From the NCBI RefSeq assembly GCF_004791695.1, contig NZ_SRSO01000025.1, positions 1-64,000 of the forward strand: a stretch of DNA of 64,000 bases. Reading direction: 5' to 3'. Numbering within the stretch: the first letter of the stretch is position 1; every line of letters starts with the position of its first letter. Source of the DNA: Flavivirga rizhaonensis. Its GTDB lineage: Bacteria > Bacteroidota > Bacteroidia > Flavobacteriales > Flavobacteriaceae. Under the pieces are notes generated by a model. The model did not search any database, was not told where the DNA came from, and was given only the letters and a program-made list of their open reading frames with translations. Of the stretch, positions 1-9,950 are shown in pieces. A program made the position numbers and the translations under genes.

Positions 1-33
1 AGTCTGGGATGTAGGTTATTAAAGAAATAGGGC

Positions 34-63
34 AAAAAAAAATCGGAACTCAGATTTGTTCCG
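34..63 (-). terminator. Rho-independent terminator
   Basis: On the minus strand CGGAAC and GTTCCG form a 6-bp perfect stem with an 8-nt loop, followed at once by a run of nine T. It is the first such structure downstream of the dehydrogenase gene that ends at 355. The 290-nt gap leaves a long 3' untranslated region. Confidence 0.55.
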
Positions 64-132
64 TAGGCTTTTATTGCAATAAAATAACATAATAATGCCT
101 TTTTATTTGGTTTTTAACATAGAAACTCACGT

Positions 133-166
133 TATTTAAGAAAGAGAACGACCTGTTCAAAAAGGT
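133..166 (+). repeat. Dispersed intergenic repeat, copy 1
   Basis: The 19-base core GAGAACGACCTGTTCAAAA (144-162) is identical to 18902-18920. Both copies are preceded by TATTTA plus a few purines and followed by (A)AGGT. Two identical intergenic 19-mers 18.7 kb apart in AT-rich DNA are not expected by chance. The origin is unknown. Confidence 0.6.
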
Positions 167-354
167 TTCTAAGCATCACGTTTCTAGTTTTTTTTGAGAT
201 TTCTAAATAATTATGTATACTAACATATCATTACAATGAGATTCTACTTTTGATACTTATTACTGTTTAGGGGTTATATTTCTGGGTATACCATAGCTTA
301 CTGAAATACGCTTATTTTAAGTCACTGTTATTAATATAGTTAACAGCTAAAATA

Positions 355-3291
355 TCATATTGAAGTCACGTTAATCAACGCTTCTTTTAAAATAGTAACT
401 GGGTGTTTTGCTTCTCGTTGTGTGCCATCTTTTATTTGATGCCTGCAACTAGTCCCATTTGCTGCAATAATAACATCCTTAGGTGCTTTTCTAACAGCAG
501 GAAAAAGCGTTTGCTCTCCTATTTGCATGCTCACATCATAATGTTCTCTTTCATAGCCAAAACTTCCAGCCATACCACAACAACCACTAGGTATGATGGT
601 TACTTTATAGTTTCTTGGTAAGTTTAAAACGGCAAAACTAGATAATTGATTCCCCATCGCCTTCTGGTGGCAATGGCCATGAAACTTAATAGTTTTTTCT
701 TCTAGTGTAAATTGCTCTTGGGTTATATGACCTAACGTTATTTCTTGCTGAATAAATTCTTCTATTAAAAAAGTAGATTTCGCTATACTTTCTGCAGAGG
801 TTTTATCGTCAGCTAATTTTAAATATTCATCTTTAAAAGTTAAAATAGCTGATGGCTCAATTCCTAATAATGGCGTGCTTTCTGAAACTTTGTCTTTAAA
901 AATATCAATGTTTTTATTAGCAAAATATTTAGCTTGTTTTAGTAATCCTTTTGATAAAAATGCACGCCCGGACTCAACATTATCAATGATTTCTACAAAG
1001 TAATTTAAACGCTTTAAAAGCTCTAATGCGTCTACACCAATCTTAGCATCTAAATAATTGGTAAACTCATCATTAAACAAATACACTTTTTTAATATAAT
1101 TACCTCTGCGCCTTTTTATTTTAAACATGTCGTAATAAGCGTTCAAACTACGTTTGGAAATTAGCGGTAGTTCTCTGCTTTTAGCGATTCCAAAAGATTG
1201 CTTTAAAATGGCGGATGTTAGCCCATTAGAAAATATAAAATTAGTAAGCTTAGGCAATTTACTTCCCAAGCTATTTAACTTATTATTATAAGCAAATAAT
1301 TTTGTTCGCAATGATACACCATTTGCTTTTTGATATTGGTATTGAAATTCGGCTTTTAAGCTTGCAACATCTACACTACTAGGGCATTCACTAGCACAGG
1401 CTTTACAACTTAAACATAAATCGAAAACCGACTTTAGTTCTTTATGGTTAAATCGATTTGCTTTATCTGAATTCGTTAAAAACTCACGTAATGCGTTGGC
1501 TCTTGCTCGGGTTGTATCTTTTTCATCTCTTGTGGCTCGATAACTAGGGCACATAGTACCTCCAAATTCAGGAAGTTTTCTGCAGTCTCCAGAACCATTG
1601 CACTTTTCGGTTTCTCGTAATATACCTTGAGATTTTGAAAAATCAAGTAGTGTTTCTATTTCTGGTTCTTCTCTGTTGGAAACATAACGCAACGAGGCAT
1701 CCATTGGAAGTGCATCAATAATCTTCCCCGGATTAAAAATGGTATCAGGATCGAATGCTGCTTTTATTCGTTTTAATATATCATAATTATCAGCTCCAAT
1801 CATCATTGATATAAACTCAGAACGTACAATACCATCTCCATGCTCTCCACTCATTGAGCCTTTATAAGATTTCACCAAATGAGCTACATCTGTTGTTATT
1901 TTTCTAAACAACGCTACGTCAGTTTGCTTTTTTAAATCTAAAATTGGACGCAAATGAATTTCTCCGGCTCCTGCATGGGCATAGTATACGGCTTCTTGAT
2001 TATAGTCTGCCATAAGTTTTGCAAAATCCATAATATAATTAGATAAATCTGGCAACGCCACTGCCGTATCTTCAATACAAGCAACTCCTTTTTTATCGCC
2101 AACTATGTTCCCTAAAAGTCCTAATCCTGCACTTCGTAAATTATTTGCTTTGTTAATATTATCACCTTCAAGTACTGGAAATGCATAACTTAAACCTGAA
2201 GATTTTATAGCTTCCAATAAGTTTTTTACTAAAACTTCTACATCGTTTTTATTATCTGCTCTAACTTCACACATTAAAATAGCCTTGGGATCTCCTTCAA
2301 TAAAACGTCTGTTTTCTTGTTGTGTTTTATTATGTTTTGTACAATCTAAAATGGTTTTATCCATCATTTCACAGGTGTACAAATTATGCTTCATAACAGG
2401 CTCAACTGCTTTTAAGCAGCTTTCTATGCTATTAAAATGCGCCGCTACCATAATGCCTTCTTGTGGCGGTAATTTATCTAGTTTTAAAGTTATTTGTGTA
2501 GTAAAAGCCAATGTACCTTCACTTCCCGAAAGCAATTTACACATATTGAATTTCTCTGAAGTATCTGTAAACACTTCAGATTTTATTAATTCATCTATAG
2601 CATACCCTGTATTTCTTCGGTGAATTTCTGGGTTTGGAAAATTGTCAACAATCGTCTTTTGAGTCGTTTCAGAAATAAGTTCTGAATGTATCATTTTATA
2701 AATATGACCTTCTAATGACTGTTCTTTTGTTTTATTAATAAATTCATCTGAAGACATTTCTCCAAATATAGCATCGCTCCCATCACTTAAAACTGTTTGT
2801 AATTCCAGAACTTTATCACGTGTCACCCCATATTGTATTGATGTGGTTCCTGATGAGTTATTACCAACCATACCCCCTATCATACATCTGTTAGAAGTAG
2901 ACGTATTTGGTCCAAAAAATAAGCCAAAAGACTTTAAATAGTTATTTAATTTATCGCGTACTACACCAGGTTGAACAGTAACAGTTTGCGCTTTTTCATC
3001 AAGACCTATAATCTTTGTGAAATATTTAGATACATCTACCACAATACCTTCTCCTACACATTGCCCTGCAAGCGATGTCCCAGCTGTTCTGGGGATTAAA
3101 GACGTCTTGTGAGTTTTAGCAAAGGTTATTAAAAGCTTTATATCTTCTTTGTCTTTAGGATATGCAACTGCCAAGGGTAATATTCTATACACGGAAGCAT
3201 CTGTTGCATATATTGATTTTATTAAATCGTCATAATATAGCTCACCAGAAAGCTTATCTTTTAATCCTTGAAAATGTGGACTCAACACCAT
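355..3291 (-). CDS. FAD-binding and Fe-S-binding oxidoreductase (D-lactate/glycolate dehydrogenase type)
   Basis: A 978-residue fusion of the kind annotated as FAD-binding and (Fe-S)-binding domain protein (YdiJ/Dld2-like). Residues about 40-190 form the PCMH-type FAD domain with the glycine/serine-rich stretch GGMVGNNSSGT. About 270-530 is the FAD-oxidase C-terminal domain, with GEHGDGIVRSEF. Residues about 560-650 carry a ferredoxin-like region ending in CLSCKACASECP. The C-terminal third has CCG-type motifs GHCHQKAMG and SGCCGMAGSFG. It probably oxidises a 2-hydroxy acid such as D-lactate and passes electrons to the quinone pool. There is no signal peptide, so it acts in the cytoplasm or at the inner membrane face. 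It is transcribed alone, divergent from the barrel gene at 3450. The substrate is inferred from the family only. Confidence 0.88.
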   Translation of the reverse strand: MVLSPHFQGLKDKLSGELYYDDLIKSIYATDASVYRILPLAVAYPKDKEDIKLLITFAKTHKTSLIPRTAGTSLAGQCVGEGIVVDVSKYFTKIIGLDEKAQTVTVQPGVVRDKLNNYLKSFGLFFGPNTSTSNRCMIGGMVGNNSSGTTSIQYGVTRDKVLELQTVLSDGSDAIFGEMSSDEFINKTKEQSLEGHIYKMIHSELISETTQKTIVDNFPNPEIHRRNTGYAIDELIKSEVFTDTSEKFNMCKLLSGSEGTLAFTTQITLKLDKLPPQEGIMVAAHFNSIESCLKAVEPVMKHNLYTCEMMDKTILDCTKHNKTQQENRRFIEGDPKAILMCEVRADNKNDVEVLVKNLLEAIKSSGLSYAFPVLEGDNINKANNLRSAGLGLLGNIVGDKKGVACIEDTAVALPDLSNYIMDFAKLMADYNQEAVYYAHAGAGEIHLRPILDLKKQTDVALFRKITTDVAHLVKSYKGSMSGEHGDGIVRSEFISMMIGADNYDILKRIKAAFDPDTIFNPGKIIDALPMDASLRYVSNREEPEIETLLDFSKSQGILRETEKCNGSGDCRKLPEFGGTMCPSYRATRDEKDTTRARANALREFLTNSDKANRFNHKELKSVFDLCLSCKACASECPSSVDVASLKAEFQYQYQKANGVSLRTKLFAYNNKLNSLGSKLPKLTNFIFSNGLTSAILKQSFGIAKSRELPLISKRSLNAYYDMFKIKRRRGNYIKKVYLFNDEFTNYLDAKIGVDALELLKRLNYFVEIIDNVESGRAFLSKGLLKQAKYFANKNIDIFKDKVSESTPLLGIEPSAILTFKDEYLKLADDKTSAESIAKSTFLIEEFIQQEITLGHITQEQFTLEEKTIKFHGHCHQKAMGNQLSSFAVLNLPRNYKVTIIPSGCCGMAGSFGYEREHYDVSMQIGEQTLFPAVRKAPKDVIIAANGTSCRHQIKDGTQREAKHPVTILKEALINVTSI

Positions 3292-3350
3292 GTTTAATAA
3301 ATATGTTTATAAATCTAAAAAGATGTTAAATATAAATACAATTTTGGCGT

Positions 3351-3358
3351 TATTTTTG
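3351..3358 (+). promoter_or_regulatory. Candidate -7 box (TATTTTTG)
   Basis: It matches the Bacteroidota -7 consensus TAnnTTTG and lies 92 bp upstream of the barrel protein start at 3450. No clear TTG/TTTG -33 element sits 19-21 bp upstream, so this is only a candidate. Confidence 0.3.
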
Positions 3359-3449
3359 TTTAACCGATCAAATCTTAATAGAATAATCTTTTTAATTAAA
3401 AATATCGTATATCAATCATATATCATTAATCAAATTAAACTTTAAACTT

Positions 3450-3941
3450 ATGAAAAAATTACTTTTATTGTCAGTTGCCATTTTTGGATTCACTTTTATT
3501 TCAAACGCTCAAAGCATTTCAGATAATGCTATAGGGTTACGATTAGGAGATAGTGATGCTTTTGGTGCCGAAGTATCTTATCAGCGTGCTCTAGGTGATA
3601 ATAATAGATTAGAAGTGGATTTTGGCTGGAGAAACGGAAGAGACTATGATGGTTTTAAACTTGCTGGATTATATCAGTGGGTATTTCCTTTAGATGGTTC
3701 TTTCCATTGGTATGTTGGTGCGGGTGGTGGCCTTGGATCTTATAGCATTGACCTTTCTAACAATAGAGACGAAACGGATACCTTCCTTTTTGCTGCTGGT
3801 GATATTGGTATTGAATATAATTTTGAAATTCCATTATTGATTTCATTAGATGCCAGACCAGAAATTGGTTTTGGTGATGATGCTTATGATAATGATGACT
3901 TAGATTTTGATATTGCTTTAAGTGTTCGTTATCAATTCTAA
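3450..3941 (+). CDS. Small outer-membrane beta-barrel protein
   Basis: A 163-residue protein with a clear signal peptide (cleavage after about residue 20, at SNAQ). The rest is made of alternating amphipathic strands, and it ends in VRYQF, with the C-terminal aromatic residue typical of outer-membrane barrels. Length and composition suggest a barrel of about eight strands, as in OmpW/OprF-type porin-like families. No catalytic motif is visible. The gene is monocistronic. A large palindromic repeat 13 bp after its stop separates it from the convergent bshA. The function is unknown beyond outer-membrane location. Confidence 0.75.
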   Translation: MKKLLLLSVAIFGFTFISNAQSISDNAIGLRLGDSDAFGAEVSYQRALGDNNRLEVDFGWRNGRDYDGFKLAGLYQWVFPLDGSFHWYVGAGGGLGSYSIDLSNNRDETDTFLFAAGDIGIEYNFEIPLLISLDARPEIGFGDDAYDNDDLDFDIALSVRYQF

Positions 3942-3954
3942 ACTAGGAAAAACA

Positions 3955-4081
3955 TGAGGTCTAAAAAGTGATTAATCTTGTCATTCAGAGCAACGCGAAG
4001 AATCTTATTCCACTCATAATCAGAGACATTTATTTTAAAGAGATTCTTCATTACATTCAGAATGACACTTTTTAGACCTCA
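3955..4081. repeat. Nested palindromic intergenic repeat between convergent genes
   Basis: The outer arms TGAGGTCTAAAAAGTG (3955-3970) and CACTTTTTAGACCTCA (4066-4081) are perfect 16-bp inverted repeats. Inside them TGTCATTC (3979-3986) pairs with GAATGACA (4060-4067), and AAGAATCT (3998-4005) with AGATTCTT (4041-4048). The inner 'TCATTCAGAGCAACGCGAAGAATCT' type of sequence is the common flavobacterial dispersed intergenic repeat. A transcript would fold into one long hairpin from either strand, so it could terminate both the barrel gene and bshA. Confidence 0.75.
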
Positions 4082-4091
4082 ATTATACTTT

Positions 4092-5228
4092 TTACAACAC
4101 CAAGCACTTCGTTAAAGTATCTTCATAAATAGCTTCATACTGCGGCACTATAGCATGTAAATCGAATTTTAAAGCTTCTTTTCTTGCTTTGTCCTTAAAA
4201 GACTGCAACCTTTTTTCATCGCTTAAGATATGAAGGGCATTCCTTGTCATATCTTCTACATCTCCTACATTGCTTAAAAATCCAGATAAACCATGCGCAT
4301 TTACTTCAGGAATCCCTCCTGTATTACTAGATATAACGGGTACATGAGACGCCATAGCTTCTAACGCAGCCAAACCGAAACTCTCCGTTTGAGAAGGCAG
4401 CAAAAACAGATCACTAAAGCACAGTATTTTATCTATTTCGTTACTTTTTCCAAAGAAAATAACTTTGTCCAAAATACCTAATTCTTGGCAACGGCGCTCT
4501 ATTTTTTCACGTTCTGGTCCCTCTCCAACCAGCATCAATTTAGCTGGTATTTCTTTTTGAATATTATAAAAAACAGAAATAACATCCTGAGCACGTTTTA
4601 CAGGACGTAAATTACTAATATGCGTAATTATTCTTTCGTGATCGGCTGCCATCATACCGCGTTGACAATCTGTAAAATCATGTTTATATTTATCTAAATC
4701 AATAAAGTTTGGTACAACATGAATATCATTTTTAATATTAAATAACCTCAATGTATCGTCTTTTAAACTTTGTGATACTGCTGTTACTGCATCTGATTTA
4801 TTAATACTGAATGTGACTGCTGATTTATAAAATGGATGACTTCCTACAAGTGTAATATCGGTTCCGTGCAATGTTGTTACTATAGGCACATAAATACCTT
4901 CTTCTTGTAACATTTTCTTAGCCATATAGGCAGCATAAGCATGCGGAATAGCATAATGAACATGTAAAATTTCTATTTTATGAAGCTTTACCATGTCTAC
5001 TAATTTACTCGACAAAGCCAGCTCATAGGGCTGATAATGAAACAACGGATATTCTGGAACGTTTACCTCATGGTAATGCACATTGTTACTTAACAATTCC
5101 AACCGTACCGGTTGTTTATAAGTAATAAAGTGAACTTCGTGCCCTCTTTTAGATAATTCCAAACCCAGTTCTGTGGCAACAACCCCACTTCCTCCAAATG
5201 TTGGATAGCAAACAATTCCTATTTTCAT
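4092..5228 (-). CDS. bshA: N-acetyl-alpha-D-glucosaminyl L-malate synthase BshA
   Basis: A GT4-family, GT-B fold glycosyltransferase that catalyses the first step of bacillithiol synthesis: UDP-GlcNAc plus L-malate to GlcNAc-malate. The N-terminus MKIGIVCYPTFGGSGVVATE is the BshA signature, with the glycine-rich loop. The C-terminal half has the donor-site EX7E motif in TESFGLAALEAMA. I start at 5228, which gives the canonical N-terminus; an in-frame ATG 16 codons upstream adds only a non-conserved tail. It is preceded by the GH3-serine hydrolase gene on the same strand (82 bp). The other bacillithiol genes (bshB, bshC) are not in the window. Confidence 0.93.
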   Translation of the reverse strand: MKIGIVCYPTFGGSGVVATELGLELSKRGHEVHFITYKQPVRLELLSNNVHYHEVNVPEYPLFHYQPYELALSSKLVDMVKLHKIEILHVHYAIPHAYAAYMAKKMLQEEGIYVPIVTTLHGTDITLVGSHPFYKSAVTFSINKSDAVTAVSQSLKDDTLRLFNIKNDIHVVPNFIDLDKYKHDFTDCQRGMMAADHERIITHISNLRPVKRAQDVISVFYNIQKEIPAKLMLVGEGPEREKIERRCQELGILDKVIFFGKSNEIDKILCFSDLFLLPSQTESFGLAALEAMASHVPVISSNTGGIPEVNAHGLSGFLSNVGDVEDMTRNALHILSDEKRLQSFKDKARKEALKFDLHAIVPQYEAIYEDTLTKCLVL

Positions 5229-5310
5229 ATTTTTTAATTCTGTATATATAAAGTTATAATAGTTTAAGTTTTTCAACTTTAAATACTATTAATTTAACTT
5301 TAAGTACTTT

Positions 5311-8229
5311 TTAATCTTCTATCGCTTCGTAAATCAAGCGTTGTATTTCGGTTCTAATATTTTCTCTCAACAATAAATTTTTCCCAGCTTTAGGATATGT
5401 TCTATTTGCTAAGAAAACATATACGATTTCTTCTTCTGGATCAGCCCAAGCATAGGTTCCTGTAAAACCTGAATGCCCAAAGCTTGTCATAGATATACAA
5501 CCACATGTTGGTCCTTCCTCTCCCAACTGCGGCTTATCAAAACCAATGCCTCTTCTATTTCCTTCGCTACAATAATAACACGTATTGAACTTATCTATAG
5601 TTTCTGGTTTTAAATAACGTTTACCTCCATAAAACCCTTTTTGCAAGTACATTTGCAAAATTTTTGCTACATCGTTGGCATTACTAAAAATACCTGCATG
5701 TCCTCCAACACCATTTTGCATAGCAGCTCCCATATCATGAACAAAACCATGTACCTTTTGATGTCTATAATAATCGTCTACTTCTGTAGGTACAATTTTC
5801 TTACTACTTATTTTATAGTATGGGTTATACAATGTATAATTGGCTCCTAATGATTGATAAAAATGGTCTTGCACTAATTTATCTAGTGTTTTGTCGTAAT
5901 GATCCTCTATAAATTTCTTTAAAATATAATATGGAAAGTCACTATACCTATATCTTAGTGTTGTTAATAATTCTGAGTCCTTAATAATGCCATTTATAGA
6001 GTCTTTATAATCAGACCTTAAGTATAAATTCTTAGTGACTTCTATATTGAATTTATTGGTTCTTTTTCCTCTATAATATTTTTTGCTTGGTCGTTTAGTA
6101 ACGGTATCCAAAGTATGATAATAAAATGGTTCCCATGGTCTTAATCTCGCATAATGAGATAACATACTTTTTATTGTTATATCCTCTTTATTTGAGCCTT
6201 TGTATTCTGGTAATATTTTTGAAAGTTTGCTATTTAATGATACAATACCATTCTCTTCTAATTCCATTAACAATGGCAACGTAGCTAATATTTTCGTTAA
6301 AGATGCTACATCGTAAATATCATCAAACTGTACTTTGTTTTTTGCATTATAAGTATGTTTACCAAAATTCTTGTTATATATAACTTGTCCTTTTCTTGCT
6401 ACCAATAATTGAATTCCTGGTGTCATTTTATGATTTACTGCATGCTGCGCAATAGAATCTAATCGTTTTAACTTCTGGGAACTCATACCTACACGTTCTG
6501 GAATTGTATACCCTAGTCTTTTAATAGTATTAATATTCAATCCATCGCCTTCATTAAAAAATGCTCCAATTGATACTGGTAAATGCCCTTTGGCAGGAAT
6601 AGCGCCAAAAATGAGTTGTGCAGATTTTTGTTGTGCTATATCACTATTTTGATAACTAACTACTATACTCTCTATATTCTCAATACTCTCTATTTCTGAA
6701 AGTGCATAAGGTTTAACAAAAGCATCTAAAATAACGGTATGAGTTTGAGCTATTTCTTGTAGCCAAGCTAATTCCTTTTTGGTAAATTGATACTTCTTCC
6801 ACGGGCTATCATTAGAACGATGCAAACCAATAATTACTGTGTTATATACACGAAGTTTTTTACTTAAATCGCTTAATTTTTCTGCCTCAATATGATGTAC
6901 TTTTGCATACTTTTTTAATTCATTAAAAAATGTAGAACCACTATCATCTCCCAAATTAACATAAGCAATCGTTTTGGTTTCTAACTCCCTTAAAGGTATA
7001 AAATGCCTATCATTTTTCACAACAGTAATAGCATTTTCAATCAATTCTTCATATAAAATATCATCTTCTAACCTATTCAAATCTTTTGTTAAATTATATA
7101 GACCAATAGGTTTATAATCATACAATCCTACTTTATATTTTGCCTGTAATATCTTTTTAACCGAATGAGCCAAACGTTCTTCTGTTATATCTCCTTTATT
7201 GCAGGCTTCTATAATTTTAGAGGCCCCTATACCAACATCTTCGGACATTAACATCACATCGTTCCCTGCATTAAAGGCAGCTAAATCTATATCACCTGTT
7301 TCACTAAAGTCTGAAGCGCCTTTCATTGTAAGAGCATCAGTAAATATAAGCCCTTGAAAACCTAAAGAATCTTTTAAAATATCTGTAACAATATGTTTTG
7401 ATAATGATGAAGGATACCCTGGGCGGGATTCTAAACTAGGCACATTTAAGTGTGCTACCATAACACTAGATAATCCTTCTTTAATAAGTTTTTTATATGG
7501 GTATAATTCTATAGAATCAATACGTTTTTCATTAAAATTTATAGTTGGTAATGTTTCGTGTGAGTCTTGATCTGTATCTCCATGACCCGGAAAATGTTTT
7601 GCGTTAGCCAAAACACCAGCCGTCTGCATACCTTTCATAAAAGCAGATGCCTTTTCGGTTACATTATCTCTATCTTCACCAAAAGATCGATTGCCTATTA
7701 TTGGGTTTTTAGGGTTTGTATTAATGTCTACAACCGGAGCGAAATTAAAATGAACACCTAAGCGCTTGCAATGCTCACCTATCTTTCTCCCTGTTTGCTC
7801 TATAAGATCGTTATCTTTTATAGCTCCAAGCGTCATATTCCATGGAAATGAATAAGTGGAGTCCAAACGCATACTTAACCCCCATTCTGCATCCATTCCA
7901 ACTAATAATGGTGTTTTAGAAAACGATTGTAATTCATTATTCAATTTTGCTTGTCTAACTGGACCTCCATTTGAATAAATTAAACCGCCTATATGATAAT
8001 CTTTAATTAACTGAACAATTTTATTTTTTGAAGCAGCGTCTTGGTCGGACATGACTTGCACCATAAATAATTGTCCTACTTTCTCGGCTAAAGTCATGGA
8101 TTCATAAATACTATCTACCCATTTTTTTTGAGCTGCTAAATCTTCAGCTAATAAAGGGTTTTTAGTTGTTTGACTAAACGTAGGTAAAATTGTAAAAAGG
8201 AAAGTTATTATATAAAAAACACGGTGCAT
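5311..8229 (-). CDS. GH3 glycosidase fused to a serine hydrolase (beta-lactamase fold)
   Basis: A secreted two-enzyme fusion. After a signal peptide ending near FSQ, residues about 30-390 form a NagZ-like GH3 domain with KHFPGHGDTDQDSH and the nucleophile region FTDALTMKG. Then comes a GH3 C-terminal-type domain. Residues about 590-970 form a class C beta-lactamase/penicillin-binding fold with the SxxK motif SLTK and a late HSGFTGTY box in place of KTG. The likely role is peptidoglycan turnover in the periplasm, with beta-N-acetylglucosaminidase plus an amidase- or esterase-type activity. Such fusions are common in Bacteroidota. I use 8229 (MHRVFYIITF) because it begins the signal peptide; the longer reading adds ten residues. 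Confidence 0.85.
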   Translation of the reverse strand: MHRVFYIITFLFTILPTFSQTTKNPLLAEDLAAQKKWVDSIYESMTLAEKVGQLFMVQVMSDQDAASKNKIVQLIKDYHIGGLIYSNGGPVRQAKLNNELQSFSKTPLLVGMDAEWGLSMRLDSTYSFPWNMTLGAIKDNDLIEQTGRKIGEHCKRLGVHFNFAPVVDINTNPKNPIIGNRSFGEDRDNVTEKASAFMKGMQTAGVLANAKHFPGHGDTDQDSHETLPTINFNEKRIDSIELYPYKKLIKEGLSSVMVAHLNVPSLESRPGYPSSLSKHIVTDILKDSLGFQGLIFTDALTMKGASDFSETGDIDLAAFNAGNDVMLMSEDVGIGASKIIEACNKGDITEERLAHSVKKILQAKYKVGLYDYKPIGLYNLTKDLNRLEDDILYEELIENAITVVKNDRHFIPLRELETKTIAYVNLGDDSGSTFFNELKKYAKVHHIEAEKLSDLSKKLRVYNTVIIGLHRSNDSPWKKYQFTKKELAWLQEIAQTHTVILDAFVKPYALSEIESIENIESIVVSYQNSDIAQQKSAQLIFGAIPAKGHLPVSIGAFFNEGDGLNINTIKRLGYTIPERVGMSSQKLKRLDSIAQHAVNHKMTPGIQLLVARKGQVIYNKNFGKHTYNAKNKVQFDDIYDVASLTKILATLPLLMELEENGIVSLNSKLSKILPEYKGSNKEDITIKSMLSHYARLRPWEPFYYHTLDTVTKRPSKKYYRGKRTNKFNIEVTKNLYLRSDYKDSINGIIKDSELLTTLRYRYSDFPYYILKKFIEDHYDKTLDKLVQDHFYQSLGANYTLYNPYYKISSKKIVPTEVDDYYRHQKVHGFVHDMGAAMQNGVGGHAGIFSNANDVAKILQMYLQKGFYGGKRYLKPETIDKFNTCYYCSEGNRRGIGFDKPQLGEEGPTCGCISMTSFGHSGFTGTYAWADPEEEIVYVFLANRTYPKAGKNLLLRENIRTEIQRLIYEAIED

Positions 8230-8726
8230 AAAAGAATGAATTAGAGGCTTTAATAGCAATTAATTTGTCACTTACAATAATGCCAAATTAACACTTTTAA
8301 AGAGAAGATAAAAAGACTTTTAGAGAGTTTTTTAAAGAAATAGTAATCTCCTATTTTTAAACGTAGCTAAATTAGCATTTGTAAACAATAACTTACACGC
8401 CTTATTTGAACTCAAAACTATATTTTAAATATAACCGTTATGAAGACTATATTTTATAAACTAGAGTGTTTACTTCTTTATTTTGGGAGGTCAATAAAAA
8501 ATTCTTGTAACCGACGATCCTCGAGACGAGCCATAGGGGTATTTCGTCAGTTTCATACCCAATCAAATTGAGCATAGATTTTGACTTTTAGGTCAAAAAT
8601 TGAAATTTTGTATTTTTCCTCTCCCAGAACTGCCAAAAAAGACAGTTCTGACCTCTCTGAAGGAAAGGTGAATAGGAAACCCCGACACAAAGGTCGGAGA
8701 ATTTTTAGAGTAAAGTATTTTGCCAT
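8230..8726. other. Intergenic region with clustered short inverted repeats
   Basis: No coding sequence is supported. The half nearest serB holds three perfect hairpins: TTTTGAC/GTCAAAA (8579-8598), CAGAACTG/CAGTTCTG (8625-8650) and CCGAC/GTCGG (8682-8697). The segment 8500-8700 is richer in G+C than its surroundings, as expected for a degraded dispersed repeat element. None of the stems is followed by a good T-run. Confidence 0.45.
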
Positions 8727-9950
8727 CTAATCTATTAAATCTATATGCCTATCGTGATAGCCTAACAAATACAACACCCCGTCTAATCCTATGCTAGAAA
8801 TAGAACTTTGCGCATTGTCTTTTACCGTTGGTTTAGCATGAAAAGCAATCCCTAATCCTGCAAGGTTAAGCATTGGTAAGTCATTTGCCCCATCACCAAC
8901 AGCTATGGTTTGGCTAATATCTATATCTTCATTTCTAGCAATTTCTTTAAGATACTCTGCTTTTTTATTGCCATCAACAATATCACCAAGGTAGCCACCA
9001 GTTAAAACACCATCTTTAATTTCTAATTGGTTAGCATACACATAATCCATACCTAATTTTTCTTTTAAATAGTGTCCAAAATATGTAAATCCACCAGAAA
9101 GAATAGCTGTTTTAAACCCATAGCTTTTTAAAGTATCTATAAGTCTTTTTGCACCTTTAGTAATAGGTAAATTTACGGCGACTTCTTGAAGTACTTCTTC
9201 ACTTAAACCTTTTAAGAGTTTCATACGTCTTTTAAAACTTTCTGTAAAGTCTATTTCACCTTGCATGGCAGATTCTGTAATGGCTCTTACTTCATCACCA
9301 ACTCCAGCTAACTCGGCTAATTCATCAATAACCTCTGTTTGTATTAATGTAGAATCCATATCAAAACAAACTAAACGCCTGTTTCTTCTGTATATATTAT
9401 CTTCTTGAAATGCTATATCTACATCTAATTCGCTTGAAATCTGCATAAATTTCTCAGTAAATTCAGACTTATTATCTATTTTTCCTCTAATAGAAAGTTG
9501 TATACATGCCCTAGGATATTCTTCCTCTTTAACAAGAGATAAACGCCCAGTAAGCCTTTTTATAGAATCTATATTTAAATTCTTTTCAGATACTATTTTT
9601 GTTACTTCAGATATCTGCTCGGCAGCCAGTTTTTCTCCCAAGATAGTAACAATATATCGATCCTTACCTTGTAGCGTTACCCAATTTTCATAATCATCGT
9701 GGGTAATTGGTGTAAACTTTGCCTGAATACCAAGTTCATAAGCTTTAAAAAGTAAATCTTTTAATACGGCTGCAGATTTTTTCCCAGATTCTATTTTAAA
9801 CAGGATCCCTAATGATAATGTATCGTGTATGTTTGCTTGTCCAATATCTAAAACTTTGGCGTTATATTCTGCCAAAACAGATGTTAAACTAGATGTTAAT
9901 CCTGGTTTATCTTGCCCTGAAATATTTAATAAAATAATATCGTTAGCCAT
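8727..9950 (-). CDS. serB: Phosphoserine phosphatase SerB with N-terminal ACT-type domains
   Basis: It catalyses the last step of serine synthesis, phosphoserine to serine, in the cytoplasm. Residues 1-170 (counting from MANDIILLN) contain two ACT-like regulatory domains, as in the long SerB type. The HAD domain follows with the nucleophile motif CFDMDSTLIQTE, motif II SGGFTYF, the conserved lysine region GNKKAEYL, and the metal motif VGDGANDLPML. I start at 9950, where the conserved N-terminus begins; the extra upstream residues are not family-like. It is monocistronic, with long intergenic regions on both sides. Confidence 0.94.
   Translation of the reverse strand: MANDIILLNISGQDKPGLTSSLTSVLAEYNAKVLDIGQANIHDTLSLGILFKIESGKKSAAVLKDLLFKAYELGIQAKFTPITHDDYENWVTLQGKDRYIVTILGEKLAAEQISEVTKIVSEKNLNIDSIKRLTGRLSLVKEEEYPRACIQLSIRGKIDNKSEFTEKFMQISSELDVDIAFQEDNIYRRNRRLVCFDMDSTLIQTEVIDELAELAGVGDEVRAITESAMQGEIDFTESFKRRMKLLKGLSEEVLQEVAVNLPITKGAKRLIDTLKSYGFKTAILSGGFTYFGHYLKEKLGMDYVYANQLEIKDGVLTGGYLGDIVDGNKKAEYLKEIARNEDIDISQTIAVGDGANDLPMLNLAGLGIAFHAKPTVKDNAQSSISSIGLDGVLYLLGYHDRHIDLID

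Larger units (their letters stand above)
1..354. other. Left-edge intergenic region
   Basis: No coding sequence is supported here. It holds a minus-strand terminator near its left end (34-63) and one copy of a dispersed repeat containing GAGAACGACCTGTTCAAAA (about 133-166), which recurs near 18902. The rest is AT-rich sequence downstream of the minus-strand dehydrogenase gene. Confidence 0.6.

Noticed and set aside
403..621. Plus-strand open frame of 72 codons
   Set aside because: It lies inside the well-supported minus-strand dehydrogenase gene and its translation shows no family features.
8625..8650. CAGAACTG/CAGTTCTG hairpin considered as the serB terminator
   Set aside because: There is no T-run on the minus strand after the stem, and it lies 77 bp from the stop among other repeat hairpins.
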